A stretch of 64,000 nt of DNA. Origin: Novosphingobium sp. FSW06-99. GTDB lineage: Bacteria > Pseudomonadota > Alphaproteobacteria > Sphingomonadales > Sphingomonadaceae. The notes under the pieces are model-generated. The model did not search any database and was not told where the DNA came from. It saw only the letters and a list, made by a program, of their open reading frames with translations. The stretch lies in NCBI RefSeq assembly GCF_001519065.1, contig NZ_KQ954251.1, forward strand, positions 372,001 to 436,000. The letters are read 5' to 3'. The position numbers were made by a program, and so were the translations under genes. This document shows, piece after piece, positions 14,633 to 22,869 of the stretch (position 1 is its first letter; each line of letters opens with the position of its first letter).

Positions 14633-15845
14633 CAACACCAAGATCGAATGGGCCGACGCCACCGTAAACGCGGTGAACGGCTGCTCGGTGGTCTCGCCCG
14701 GCTGCACCAATTGCTACGCTATGCGCCTCGCCGGCACGCGGATGAAGCACCACCCGACACGCGAAGGTCTGACGATCGACACAAAGGCCGGCCCGGTCTG
14801 GAATGGCGAGGTGCGCCTGCACGAAGCCGCGTTGCTGCAACCCCTGCGCTGGAAACGCTCCCGCCAGATCTTCTGGAACGCACATGGCGATCTGTTCCAC
14901 CCGGCAGTGCCCGACGCCTGGATCGACCGGGTTTTCGCGGTCTGCGCGCTGACCCCGCAGCACACGCACATGATCCTGACCAAGCGATCGGCGCGGATGC
15001 GGAAATATATGACTGAGAAGCATCGTAATCCTCAAGGCTGGCCAGAAGAAGACTACGATGTTCAGACCTGCATCCACCTCAGTTTGGGCGGCCTGCTTGG
15101 CGGACGGAAGACGTCCGGTGGCTTCCCGGACATGAAGCATTTTTTGAAGTCTGGCAGCGCAGATCGATACGGCGCTGCCGACAAGCAAATTTTTGATAAT
15201 TGGCCGCTGCCCAATGTCTGGCTCGGCGTCAGCGTCGAGGACCAGGCACGCGCCGACGAACGCATCCCAGACCTGCTGGAAACGCCAGCAGCCGTGCGGT
15301 TCCTGTCATGCGAGCCGCTGTTGGGCGACATTGATCTTACATCTTGGCTGGATCCTGAAAATTCATGCGTTGGCTGTGATGATGGTGAAGGGTACGGCAA
15401 TCGTTGCGCCAGCGATCGCATTCCTCGCGCCGAACAATGCCCTTGGAAGCGGGCCGTTCAGACAACCGCCGAGCACGGTCCATTCGATGAGGACGGCATG
15501 CCGGCAAGTATAACCAGCGAAGTCATTCGACTCGACTGGGTAATTGCAGGTGGCGAAAGCGGCCCCGGCGCCCGCCCGATGCACCCCGATTGGGCTCGAA
15601 CGCTGCGCGACCAGTGCGCCGCCGCCGGGGTGCCGTTCCACTTTAAGCAGTGGGGCGAGTGGTTCCCGTATGGCACCAAGGATGCCGACGGGGATTTGAA
15701 CACCCGCTCACGCGGCGAAAAGCCCGGGGTTTGGCACGAATGGGATAACGGTGGCGGTTTCTCGGTGCGGATTGGCAAGCGGGAAGCCGGTCGTTTTCTC
15801 GACGGCGTCGAACACAACGGCATGCCGGCGATGGCCTATGTCTGA
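14625..15845 (+). CDS. Phage Gp37/Gp68 family protein (DUF5131)
   Basis: This is a 406-residue protein with the family hallmarks: TKIEWADATVNAVNGC, then the Cys cluster GCSVVSPGCTNCYA, VWNGEVRLHE, IFWNAHGDLFHPAVPD, NVWLGVSVEDQ, RFLSCEPLLG and VIAGGESGPGARPMHPDW. The Cys cluster and fold recall radical-SAM enzymes, but no reaction is known to me. ATG 14625 is preferred to ATG 14616 because GGAG at 14611-14614 is ten bases before it. A Cys-rich insert (SCVGCDDG...CASD...EQC) near residue 245 may bind metal. Confidence 0.88.
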   Translation: MADNTKIEWADATVNAVNGCSVVSPGCTNCYAMRLAGTRMKHHPTREGLTIDTKAGPVWNGEVRLHEAALLQPLRWKRSRQIFWNAHGDLFHPAVPDAWIDRVFAVCALTPQHTHMILTKRSARMRKYMTEKHRNPQGWPEEDYDVQTCIHLSLGGLLGGRKTSGGFPDMKHFLKSGSADRYGAADKQIFDNWPLPNVWLGVSVEDQARADERIPDLLETPAAVRFLSCEPLLGDIDLTSWLDPENSCVGCDDGEGYGNRCASDRIPRAEQCPWKRAVQTTAEHGPFDEDGMPASITSEVIRLDWVIAGGESGPGARPMHPDWARTLRDQCAAAGVPFHFKQWGEWFPYGTKDADGDLNTRSRGEKPGVWHEWDNGGGFSVRIGKREAGRFLDGVEHNGMPAMAYV

Positions 15846-16053
15846 CCGCGCCGACCAACTGCGCCAGAGCGCCCGTGCCGAGGCGATCGACCGCGCGCTG
15901 CGGTTCGCCACCGCGCGCAAGACCACCGGCAATACCATCCTGTCGCGGTCGCCGCAGGCGTCGGGTTTCACCCCGCCGGCGCCCGGCGAAACCACCTGCG
16001 GCCTGTGCGGCGTGCGCTCCGGCGTCGGCTGCAAACACACGAGGCGCCCATGA
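15838..16053 (+). CDS. Small Cys-rich phage protein, 71 residues
   Basis: The gene starts at ATG 15838 inside the DUF5131 end and stops in an ATGA overlap with the J-domain gene. The N-terminus is helical (ADQLRQSARAEAIDRALRFATAR) and the C-terminus has CGLCGVRSGVGCKH, a possible zinc knuckle. Function unknown. Confidence 0.6.
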   Translation: MSDRADQLRQSARAEAIDRALRFATARKTTGNTILSRSPQASGFTPPAPGETTCGLCGVRSGVGCKHTRRP

Positions 16054-16691
16054 CTGCCGCCTATCCGCTCCACTGGCCCGAAGGTCGCCCGCGCACCGCG
16101 CCCGGCGCACGCAAATTCGCCAGTTTCAACCAGAAGAAAAACAACGGGCGGTATCTCCAGACAATCGCGCTGAGCGTCGCCGCCGCGTTCGAGCGCCTGC
16201 AGAAAGAGGTCGATGCGCTCGGCGCGCAAAACACCGTCCTGTCGACCAACATCGAGCTGCGCCTCGACGGACGTCCGCGCAGCGACAAAGGCAATCCGGT
16301 CGATCCCCCCCCCCCCGCGCTGTGGTTCACCCTGCGCGGCCAGGACATCGTGCTCGCCTGCGACCGCTGGACGTCCGCCGCCGACAACATCGCCGCGATC
16401 GCCAAACATATCGAGGCGATGCGCGGTATGGAGCGCTGGGGCGTCGGCACACTCGACCAGGCGTTCACCGGCTATGTCGCCCTGCCCCCGCAGCAGGCCA
16501 CCCGGCCCGCTTTGCGCCCATGGTGGCAAGTGCTGGTCCTGCACCCGAGCGCGACGCGCAGCGAAATCCTGCGCGCCCACCGCGAACTGATCCGCAAATA
16601 CCACCCCGACACCGGCGGCAGCGAACACGCCGCCTCCGAAATCAACCAGGCCCGTGATGAGGCGTTGAGGGAGCTGAGCGACCATGGCTGA
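16050..16691 (+). CDS. J-domain (DnaJ-like) phage protein
   Basis: This is a 213-residue protein. The last 60 residues form a J-domain: LHPSATRSEILRAHRELIRKY, the HPD tripeptide at about 183-185, then TGGSEHAASEINQARDEAL. J-domains stimulate Hsp70 (DnaK) ATPase. The N-terminal 140 residues are not recognised, and contain a 12-C tract (16305-16316) that encodes four Pro in frame. It may recruit host DnaK to phage replication proteins, as lambda P-type systems do (inference). It overlaps the next gene by eight bases. Confidence 0.85.
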   Translation: MTAAYPLHWPEGRPRTAPGARKFASFNQKKNNGRYLQTIALSVAAAFERLQKEVDALGAQNTVLSTNIELRLDGRPRSDKGNPVDPPPPALWFTLRGQDIVLACDRWTSAADNIAAIAKHIEAMRGMERWGVGTLDQAFTGYVALPPQQATRPALRPWWQVLVLHPSATRSEILRAHRELIRKYHPDTGGSEHAASEINQARDEALRELSDHG

Positions 16692-17094
16692 CGCGACCCA
16701 TCATGGCCGTTGCCAGATTTGCGGCCGCAGGCTCGGCCTATCCGTAATGGCCTTGATCCGCGCGCATTATTTCAGGGCAATGCCCTGCTCCGGCGCCGGG
16801 AATCCGCCGATCGAAAAGGACGACCGATTCCTTGAAGCGTCGATCGCTCAGGTCGACGCGGAGCGCTCGGCCTGCGCTGCCGAAATCCAGCAGCTCCGAC
16901 GGGCCCGCGCCAACTGGATCGACCCTCGCATTGCTGAGCGCGTCGACGAACTTGACGCCGCACTCTCCCGCCTTCGCCGCAGGCTTCAGCACAACCGCTC
17001 ATGGCCGCTCCGGTTTGAGCGACAGATGCGGACCCAGGGTTGGGGAACGCCACCGCCGCCATATCTCTTGGCCCAACTGGGAGCCAGTGCATGA
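16684..17094 (+). CDS. Hypothetical phage protein with zinc-ribbon-like start
   Basis: This 136-residue protein has CQICGRRLG at the N-terminus, with a later His and Cys (RAHYF, MPCSG) that could complete a zinc site. A long coiled-coil-like helix follows (DAERSACAAEIQQLRRARANW, then ERVDELDAALSRLRRRL). The family is unknown. The stop overlaps the next start (ATGA). Confidence 0.6.
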   Translation: MADATHHGRCQICGRRLGLSVMALIRAHYFRAMPCSGAGNPPIEKDDRFLEASIAQVDAERSACAAEIQQLRRARANWIDPRIAERVDELDAALSRLRRRLQHNRSWPLRFERQMRTQGWGTPPPPYLLAQLGASA

Positions 17095-17636
17095 CCGATC
17101 GCCCCGTCACCATCATCGCCCCAACGATCCAGCGTGTCATCGACGGCACCTGCACCCGCTTGCGCCGCCCCAACCGCGCGCTGGCCGAATGCAGCGCCGG
17201 CGATCGCCTGTGGATCCGCGAACAGTTCCACCTGGCCAAACAGTTCGAACACATCAGCCCGCTTCAGGCGCTCGATCGCGGCGCCGTACCGGTCTGGTCG
17301 GTCGACGTCCCCGATCTGCCCGACTATGCCACTGCCGATCTCGGCCGTCGCCGCTTCGCCCGCGAACTGCCAAAGGCCTGGCACCGCGCCCACCTCGTGG
17401 TCACCGCGGTCCACACCGAGCCCCTGCAGACAATCTCCGACGAGGAAATCGCCAACGCCGGCTTCACCGCGCGCGACCAATACGCCCGCGCCTGGGACAC
17501 CGCCCTGCGCGGCTTCGTCGACCCCGTCCGCTCCATCCGCCCGCCCGTCTGGGCCAACAACCCGGCCGCACTGGTCGTCACCTTCCGCTGCGTCACCGCG
17601 CCCCTGGCACAAAAGGTCGAAAGGTCTGTGGCATGA
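17091..17636 (+). CDS. ASCH-like phage protein
   Basis: This is a 181-residue protein with the layout of ASCH/PUA-type phage proteins: CSAGDRLWIREQF (start of the barrel), GRRRFARELPKAWHRAHLVVTAVHTEPLQ and a C-terminal WDTALRGFV...NPAALVVTFRCV strand. ASCH domains bind RNA or modified nucleotides. The assignment is by fold pattern and not certain. It starts in an ATGA overlap and ends in another. Confidence 0.6.
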   Translation: MTDRPVTIIAPTIQRVIDGTCTRLRRPNRALAECSAGDRLWIREQFHLAKQFEHISPLQALDRGAVPVWSVDVPDLPDYATADLGRRRFARELPKAWHRAHLVVTAVHTEPLQTISDEEIANAGFTARDQYARAWDTALRGFVDPVRSIRPPVWANNPAALVVTFRCVTAPLAQKVERSVA

Positions 17637-18481
17637 AGAGTGCGCTTCCCCCAGCCAATCGCACTGGCCAGTTCAATCCGATCCGGGGGCGCCGACCCGC
17701 GCCGATGAATTGCTCGGTCGACGAACTCAGCGTCGATCCCAGCTATCAGCGCTCGATCGACAATCCGACCAGTCGCGCGCTGATCAAGAAAATCGCCCGA
17801 GAATGGGATTGGTCGCTGTTTCAGTTGCTCGTTGTCAGTCGTCGGCCCGATGGCGAACTCTACGTCGTCGACGGACAGCACCGGCTCGAGGCGGCGCGCC
17901 TGCGTGGCGATCTCCGCGACCTTCCCTGCAGCGTCTATGATTTCCGCCTGGTTTCGCATGAGGCGGATGCCTTTGTTGCGCTCAACCAGCAGCGCAAACC
18001 GCTGACCCGGCTCGATCTGTTCAAGGGGGCAGTCATCGGGGGGGGGGATACCACCGCCAATCACATTCTTGCACTGATTACCGGCGCGGGTCTGACCCTT
18101 GCACCCCACACCAATTACGCGTGCTTCAAGCCGGGGCAGATCGCGGCGATCGGTGGCATTTGCAAGGCGTACAAGATGGCCGGGCCTGATATCACCGCCC
18201 GCGCGCTGGCCGTGCTGGCCAATGCCTATCGTGGCGAAGTGCTGCGTTTTGCCGGCACGATCTTCCCTGCGATCGTCGCCACAATCGTCGACCTTAAGCT
18301 GCCGCGTGCCGCTGACGATCTGCTGGAGGTTACGGTCAGCGGCCTGACCCAGCTCGAATGGGCCGAAGAAATCAACCGAACCGCCGTGCAGAAGGGCATA
18401 GGCCGCCCGACAGCGGCGGCGCAGGCGCTGATCGAGGTCTATCTCGAGGCGGCCTCCGAAGATGGGGTTGCGGCCGCATGA
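17633..18481 (+). CDS. ParB/Srx-fold nuclease-like phage protein
   Basis: This is a 282-residue protein. Residues about 25-125 follow the ParB N-terminal fold: CSVDELSVDPSYQR, IAREWDWSLFQLLVVSRR, ELYVVDGQHRLEAARLRG (the GQHR motif) and LPCSVYDF. The C-terminal helical region is unassigned. A ten-G tract (18038-18047) encodes three Gly in frame. Phage proteins of this type are often listed as ParB-like nucleases, but a partition role is unlikely without ParA. Coupled at both ends by ATGA. Confidence 0.78.
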   Translation: MKSALPPANRTGQFNPIRGRRPAPMNCSVDELSVDPSYQRSIDNPTSRALIKKIAREWDWSLFQLLVVSRRPDGELYVVDGQHRLEAARLRGDLRDLPCSVYDFRLVSHEADAFVALNQQRKPLTRLDLFKGAVIGGGDTTANHILALITGAGLTLAPHTNYACFKPGQIAAIGGICKAYKMAGPDITARALAVLANAYRGEVLRFAGTIFPAIVATIVDLKLPRAADDLLEVTVSGLTQLEWAEEINRTAVQKGIGRPTAAAQALIEVYLEAASEDGVAAA

Positions 18482-18909
18482 GGTTTCAGCCGCAACTCCA
18501 ATGCTTCCGCCACGATCCGGAAAGCGGCGTCTACGGCGATTGCTATCGCACCGCCGTCGCGATGTGCCTCGGCGTGCCACGCGACCAAGTTCCGCATTTC
18601 TGCAGCGATCCAGAGCGCGATTCACCCGATCGCGAATGGGCAAACCGCCGCGACGCATGGCTCGCTTCACATGGCATGTGCGTTATCGAAATCCCCTGGC
18701 CAGATCTCGATGTGCTGATCGCACAGTCCGGGCTGTCATTCGGCGAAGGTGCAGTCACTGTCTCCGGATATTCACCGCGCGGCACTTTGCACGAATGCGT
18801 CATCTACAAGGGGCGCCTTTTCGATCCGCATCCCGATGGCGGTGGACTGATCGCGCCGCACGACGACGGCCATTACTGGTCGCACATTTTCACACGGCGT
18901 CTCGCATGA
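18478..18909 (+). CDS. Papain-like-fold (C39-like) phage protein
   Basis: This 143-residue protein has a probable catalytic pattern: YGDCYRTAVAMCLGVPRDQVPHF with an N-terminal Cys, then SPRGTLHECVIYKG with His, and LFDPHPDGGGL with the third residue. This arrangement recurs in small phage proteins of papain-like fold. A protease, peptidase-like or amidase role could fit, but no substrate can be named. Coupled by ATGA to both neighbours. Confidence 0.65.
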   Translation: MRFQPQLQCFRHDPESGVYGDCYRTAVAMCLGVPRDQVPHFCSDPERDSPDREWANRRDAWLASHGMCVIEIPWPDLDVLIAQSGLSFGEGAVTVSGYSPRGTLHECVIYKGRLFDPHPDGGGLIAPHDDGHYWSHIFTRRLA

Positions 18910-19415
18910 AGGGCGCCGATCAATGCCCGTCATGCGGCTCGCGCAGATGGCTGTCTCCGGCCGAGCACGGCCTGACGCCGCCCGATGATTTCTACAGCGC
19001 CGATGTGCGCTGCTGCGTCAATTGTCAGACGATCTGGGAGCCGTTCGACCCGGCCGAGATGCTCGATCCGGCGCGCGAACCGCTCGGCGCATTTCGGCAC
19101 CCCTGCAACAACTGCGCATTCCGCAAGGGCAGCCCCGAACAATGCGACCCGGAAAGCTTTGCCAAGTTGCGCGCGCAACTGGGCTGGCACGGCGCCAGCT
19201 TCTATTGCCACAAAGGCGTCCCGGTCGATCCCGCCAGCGAAGACGGCTTTCGCTATCCCAAAGATGCCAGCGGTAACCCGATCCGCCGCAAGCTGCGCCT
19301 CTGTCGCGGCTACCTGAACCAGCTCGGCTCATTCCCCCTCGACCGCGCTCTGCCGGGGGCTTCGGCGATTCCTGACGAGCCTTGGATCGACCCGATCAGT
19401 GAGGTGCACGCATGA
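18906..19415 (+). CDS. Cys-rich zinc-binding phage protein
   Basis: This is a 169-residue protein with a zinc ribbon at the N-terminus (CPSCGSRRW then CCVNCQTIW). A second Cys cluster follows (HPCNNCAFRKG, EQCDPESF, FYCHKGV, RLCRGY). The second cluster could hold a metal or Fe-S centre; the four spaced Cys are conserved-looking but the family is not known to me. ATGA overlaps both sides. Confidence 0.65.
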   Translation: MKGADQCPSCGSRRWLSPAEHGLTPPDDFYSADVRCCVNCQTIWEPFDPAEMLDPAREPLGAFRHPCNNCAFRKGSPEQCDPESFAKLRAQLGWHGASFYCHKGVPVDPASEDGFRYPKDASGNPIRRKLRLCRGYLNQLGSFPLDRALPGASAIPDEPWIDPISEVHA

Positions 19416-19792
19416 TCTTGGCCCAAACCAAAGTTGCCGCCGATGGCGTCGACTGGTCACTCGAAACCTTCATCGACGCCTATCGCTACACCCGCCTTCC
19501 TGATCCGGCGCCGACATTCCCGCGCATGTTCGATTTCATGGCCGTCCTGGAGGATGGCGCAGTGCTTGGCCCGGTCGCCGGCTACGAACTCAATGCCCTG
19601 GTCGGCCGAGACCTCGTCGCCTTTCTCTACCTCGCCGGCGGTGCCGATGATGTGACGTTCGGCGCATGCAGCACCTGCCACGAGACACACACCCTGAAAA
19701 ACGGCGAATGCAGCAGCTGCTCCACCGCCGATATCTTTGATGGCGACGACGATCATGACGACCGCTGCCCTCACTGCGGGGCGCGGCTGTGA
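19412..19792 (+). CDS. Hypothetical phage protein with C-terminal zinc ribbon
   Basis: This 126-residue protein is acidic, with three CxxC units near the C-terminus (CSTC, CSSC, CPHC), typical of a rubredoxin-like zinc ribbon. The N-terminal part (WSLETFIDAYRYTRLPDP) is unassigned. It ends in a GTGA overlap with the next gene. Confidence 0.6.
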   Translation: MILAQTKVAADGVDWSLETFIDAYRYTRLPDPAPTFPRMFDFMAVLEDGAVLGPVAGYELNALVGRDLVAFLYLAGGADDVTFGACSTCHETHTLKNGECSSCSTADIFDGDDDHDDRCPHCGARL

Positions 19793-20055
19793 AGCTGGCG
19801 CAACACGGTATGCGAGGCGATGTAGCGCCAAGCAGCGTGACTGGCGTGAAATACATTGTGGTCGAAAACGCGGGATACGAAGGTGAATGCGACGTCGCCA
19901 AGTTCGGAACGCGATGGGCCGCTGAACAGTGGCTTGACCGCGCCTACAGCCCACACGAAATCGCCACCCTTCATATCGATATCTGCATGGAAGAGGATGG
20001 CCAGCGCACATACGACCCTTGCGGCTTTTTCGACGCCAAAGGCGGTGCGGCATGA
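19789..20055 (+). CDS. Hypothetical phage protein, 88 residues
   Basis: The gene starts at GTG 19789 in overlap. It is a small alpha/beta protein (KYIVVENAGYEGECDVAKF, then HIDICMEEDGQRTYDP) without a recognised family. The stop overlaps the methyltransferase-like gene (ATGA). Confidence 0.58.
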   Translation: MKLAQHGMRGDVAPSSVTGVKYIVVENAGYEGECDVAKFGTRWAAEQWLDRAYSPHEIATLHIDICMEEDGQRTYDPCGFFDAKGGAA

Positions 20056-20729
20056 CGGCGCGCGTTCTGATCGGCTGCGAACGATCCGGCGTGCTGCGGC
20101 GCGCCTTCATCGATCGCGGGTTCGACGCATGGTCATGCGATCTTGAACCCGCCGACGATGGCAGCAACCGGCATATTCGCGGCAACCTGCTCGACCATCT
20201 GGACGATGGCTGGGATCTGCTGTGCGTCATGCACCCGCCCTGCACGATCCTGTGCAACAGCGGTGGCCGCTGGCTCTACATTGGCGGCAAGAAGGCAAAT
20301 GGCCGCGATGAAGGCCGCTGGGCCGATCTGGACCGCGCCGCCGCGTTCTATCGCGCCTGCCGCGAAAACGGCGCCATCGCCCGGCGTGCGCTGGAAAACC
20401 CCGTCATGCACAAACACGCGATCGCTGCCACGGGCCGGGGCGTAACCCAATTCGTGCAGCCATGGTGGTTCGGCGATCCGTTTTTCAAGGCCACCGGCTT
20501 TGAGCTGATCAACCTGCCGCGCCTGGTTGCCACCAACCGCCTCACCCCACCAAAGCCAGGCACACCCGATCATGCGCGCTGGAGCCGGGTTCACCGGCAT
20601 AGCGGATGGGGGAGCCATGGCGCAGACCGCGCCCGCGCGCGCAGCGAGACGTATCCCGGCATGGCAACGGCGATCGTCGACCAATGGGGATCTTTGCTCG
20701 ATGTTCTGGCTGTGAGGTCGGCGGCATGA
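20052..20729 (+). CDS. Cytosine-DNA-methyltransferase-like phage protein
   Basis: This is a 225-residue protein. The first 70 residues resemble the SAM-binding and catalytic half of C5 methyltransferases: RVLIGCERSGVLRRAFIDRGFD, a SCDLEPAD acidic turn, and MHPPCTILC, whose Pro-Pro-Cys (residues 62-64) corresponds to the catalytic loop. It lacks the long target-recognition region of full Dcm enzymes, so it may be a divergent methyltransferase or a remnant. Methylation could protect phage DNA from restriction (inference). Confidence 0.65.
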   Translation: MTARVLIGCERSGVLRRAFIDRGFDAWSCDLEPADDGSNRHIRGNLLDHLDDGWDLLCVMHPPCTILCNSGGRWLYIGGKKANGRDEGRWADLDRAAAFYRACRENGAIARRALENPVMHKHAIAATGRGVTQFVQPWWFGDPFFKATGFELINLPRLVATNRLTPPKPGTPDHARWSRVHRHSGWGSHGADRARARSETYPGMATAIVDQWGSLLDVLAVRSAA

Positions 20730-21250
20730 TCAGCACCGCCGCAATCAGCGCCTGCGGAAAATACCGCTACGATCTGGTCCGCGAATGGGACAGCACCAAG
20801 CCGCGCCTGGTCGTGTGCATGCTCAACCCCAGCACTGCCGATGCGGAACGCGACGATCCGACCATTCTGGCGCTGATATGGTTCTCCACGTTGTGGGGCT
20901 ATGGCGGCCTGCAGGTCATCAACCTCAACGCCTGGCGCGCCAGCAAGCCCCGCGATCTGCTGATCGCCCAGCGCGCCCGCGTCGACATCGTCGGCGGCTT
21001 CAATCCTCAATTCTGGGAACTCGCCCGCAAATACGCGCTCGAGCACAAAGTGCCGATCCTCGTGGCCTGGGGCAACAACGCATCCCTGCACGATACCCGG
21101 CGCTTCCACGAATTCATGGGCCCCGAAATCCCGCTGATCTGCCTCGGCCACACCGCCCACGGCGCCCCGATCCACCCCGCTGCACGCGGCAAACACCGCA
21201 TCCCGCGCGATCTCCAACCCATCCCCTACCAACCAAAGGCCGCTGCATGA
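20726..21250 (+). CDS. DUF1643 family protein
   Basis: This 174-residue protein matches DUF1643: YRYDLVREW, VVCMLNPSTADAERDDPTI, WGYGGLQVINLNAWRAS-P-DLL, VAWGNNA and LGHTAHGAPIHP. The family is frequent in phages and mobile elements and has no agreed activity. It is coupled to the methyltransferase-like gene before it and the AAA+ gene after it by ATGA overlaps. Confidence 0.85.
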   Translation: MISTAAISACGKYRYDLVREWDSTKPRLVVCMLNPSTADAERDDPTILALIWFSTLWGYGGLQVINLNAWRASKPRDLLIAQRARVDIVGGFNPQFWELARKYALEHKVPILVAWGNNASLHDTRRFHEFMGPEIPLICLGHTAHGAPIHPAARGKHRIPRDLQPIPYQPKAAA

Positions 21251-22818
21251 GCTGGGACAAATACGGATCACCCTACGACCCCAATTACCGGGGCAAAATG
21301 CTCCGACCGCAGGACCGGCGCGAGCAGGATCGCCGTGACCAGGAGGCGCATCAACTGCGCGGCTGCGGCGATCCCAATTGCTGGATGTGCAACCCGGATA
21401 CCGCGGGACGCGGCCTCGGGCCCGGCCCCGGCCCGATGCCATCTTCCTTTGGGTTCCCTTCATCCTCTCAGACCGGAAATTCTCCGATGCGCAATGCCTC
21501 CACCACTGTTCGCGCCGACGGTTCCTTCAGCGGCAATGCCTCGGAAGCTGTTCGCGCGATCGCGGATCTTCTCAACGAGCGGAACGTCTTGGTGAACAGG
21601 GTGGATCTCTTGTCATCACGCTTTACGCCATGGCCGACTGTGCGGATGGATATGGAAATCGGTCCGGATTTCCGCCCGTTCGGGTCGTCCACATCGTCGA
21701 CCAAACGCACCTCATCCACCAAATCCGCCACGCCGCCCGAATCCTACAAGAAGGCGCGGGAAGAAGTCGAAAAATGGCTGATCGCCGCCCCGCAGCAGGC
21801 CTTCGGTGATATCGTCGGCAATACCGAGGCGCTCGCTGGCCTGCGCGACGCGATCGAGGCGCCGGTCAAGCACAAGGAGCTTTATGCCGCCTATGGCATG
21901 AAGATGCCGAAGGGCGCGATGCTGTCAGGACCGCCTGGCTGCGGCAAAACGATGTTCGCCCGAGCCGCTGCCAGCGAAATGAAGCGGCTCTACGCCGCCG
22001 ATGGCGAATTCGAGTTCATCTCGATTTCCGGAAGCGAACTGCAAAGCCCCTTTGTCGGCGTCACCGAAGGCTACATCAAGGCGATCTTCACGTTCGCCCG
22101 CGAATACCAGACGTACCATGGCCACCCGCTGCTGGTGTTCATGGACGAGGCGGACGTGCTGCTGCCCGATCGCACCGGCCGCGTGCGTCGCGTCGCCAGT
22201 TGGGAGGAATCGCAGGTCGCGACGTTCCTCGCCGAAATGGACGGCATGCAGGAAAGCGGCGCCTTCGTCCTGCTCGCCACCAACCGGCCCGAAGTCATTG
22301 ACCAGGCCGTGCTGCGCGATGGCCGCTGCGATTTTAAGATCACCGTCAAACGCCCCGGCGCCGACGCGATCGAGGCGATCCTGCGCAAGAATTTCGGCGG
22401 CATTCTGCTGGGTGCCGACGATTCGCTCGATGATCTGGTTGTCGCCGCCTGCGAAGCGCTGTTCGATCCCTTCAAGGTCATCGCCGACCTGCAGACGATC
22501 GGCATCAATCTCAGCGACGCCGGCCTCGACATTCAGAAGGTCGGCCACAAGCACTTTCTGCTCGAACACATCATCAGCGGCGCCATGGCCGCCTCGATCC
22601 CGGCGCGCGCCAAGCGCCACGCGTTCGCCCGCGACAAGGCCGATGGCATCGCGCGCGGTGTCACAGTCGCCGACGTCCTGCGCAGCGTGAACGACCTCTT
22701 CGAAGAAAACCGCACCCTCGACCACAGCTTCGCGCTTGAGGAATTCAAGCGCGATCTCGTCGGCACCCAGCCCGCAGCAAAACCGGACTTCACCGCCCCC
22801 CCCCCCGAACCAGGCTGA
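21247..22818 (+). CDS. Phage AAA+ ATPase (Mpa/FtsH-like)
   Basis: This is a 523-residue protein. A Cys-bearing polar region (CGDPNCWMC) and a Ser/Thr-rich linker precede a classic AAA domain: GPPGCGKT (Walker A, 228-235), LLVFMDEAD (Walker B, about 294-302) and LLATNRPEVIDQAVL with DGRCD (second region of homology). The sequence is closest in style to proteasomal ATPases and FtsH, but no protease domain or C-terminal HbYX motif is present. It may be a remodelling or unfolding machine for phage replication. An 11-C tract (22796-22806) encodes Pro near the end. It is the last gene of the unbroken overlap chain. Confidence 0.88.
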   Translation: MSWDKYGSPYDPNYRGKMLRPQDRREQDRRDQEAHQLRGCGDPNCWMCNPDTAGRGLGPGPGPMPSSFGFPSSSQTGNSPMRNASTTVRADGSFSGNASEAVRAIADLLNERNVLVNRVDLLSSRFTPWPTVRMDMEIGPDFRPFGSSTSSTKRTSSTKSATPPESYKKAREEVEKWLIAAPQQAFGDIVGNTEALAGLRDAIEAPVKHKELYAAYGMKMPKGAMLSGPPGCGKTMFARAAASEMKRLYAADGEFEFISISGSELQSPFVGVTEGYIKAIFTFAREYQTYHGHPLLVFMDEADVLLPDRTGRVRRVASWEESQVATFLAEMDGMQESGAFVLLATNRPEVIDQAVLRDGRCDFKITVKRPGADAIEAILRKNFGGILLGADDSLDDLVVAACEALFDPFKVIADLQTIGINLSDAGLDIQKVGHKHFLLEHIISGAMAASIPARAKRHAFARDKADGIARGVTVADVLRSVNDLFEENRTLDHSFALEEFKRDLVGTQPAAKPDFTAPPPEPG

Positions 22819-22869
22819 GGTTCGCCGCAACCGCATAGACCGCGCGTAATCCGAAGATTGGGAACAGAG

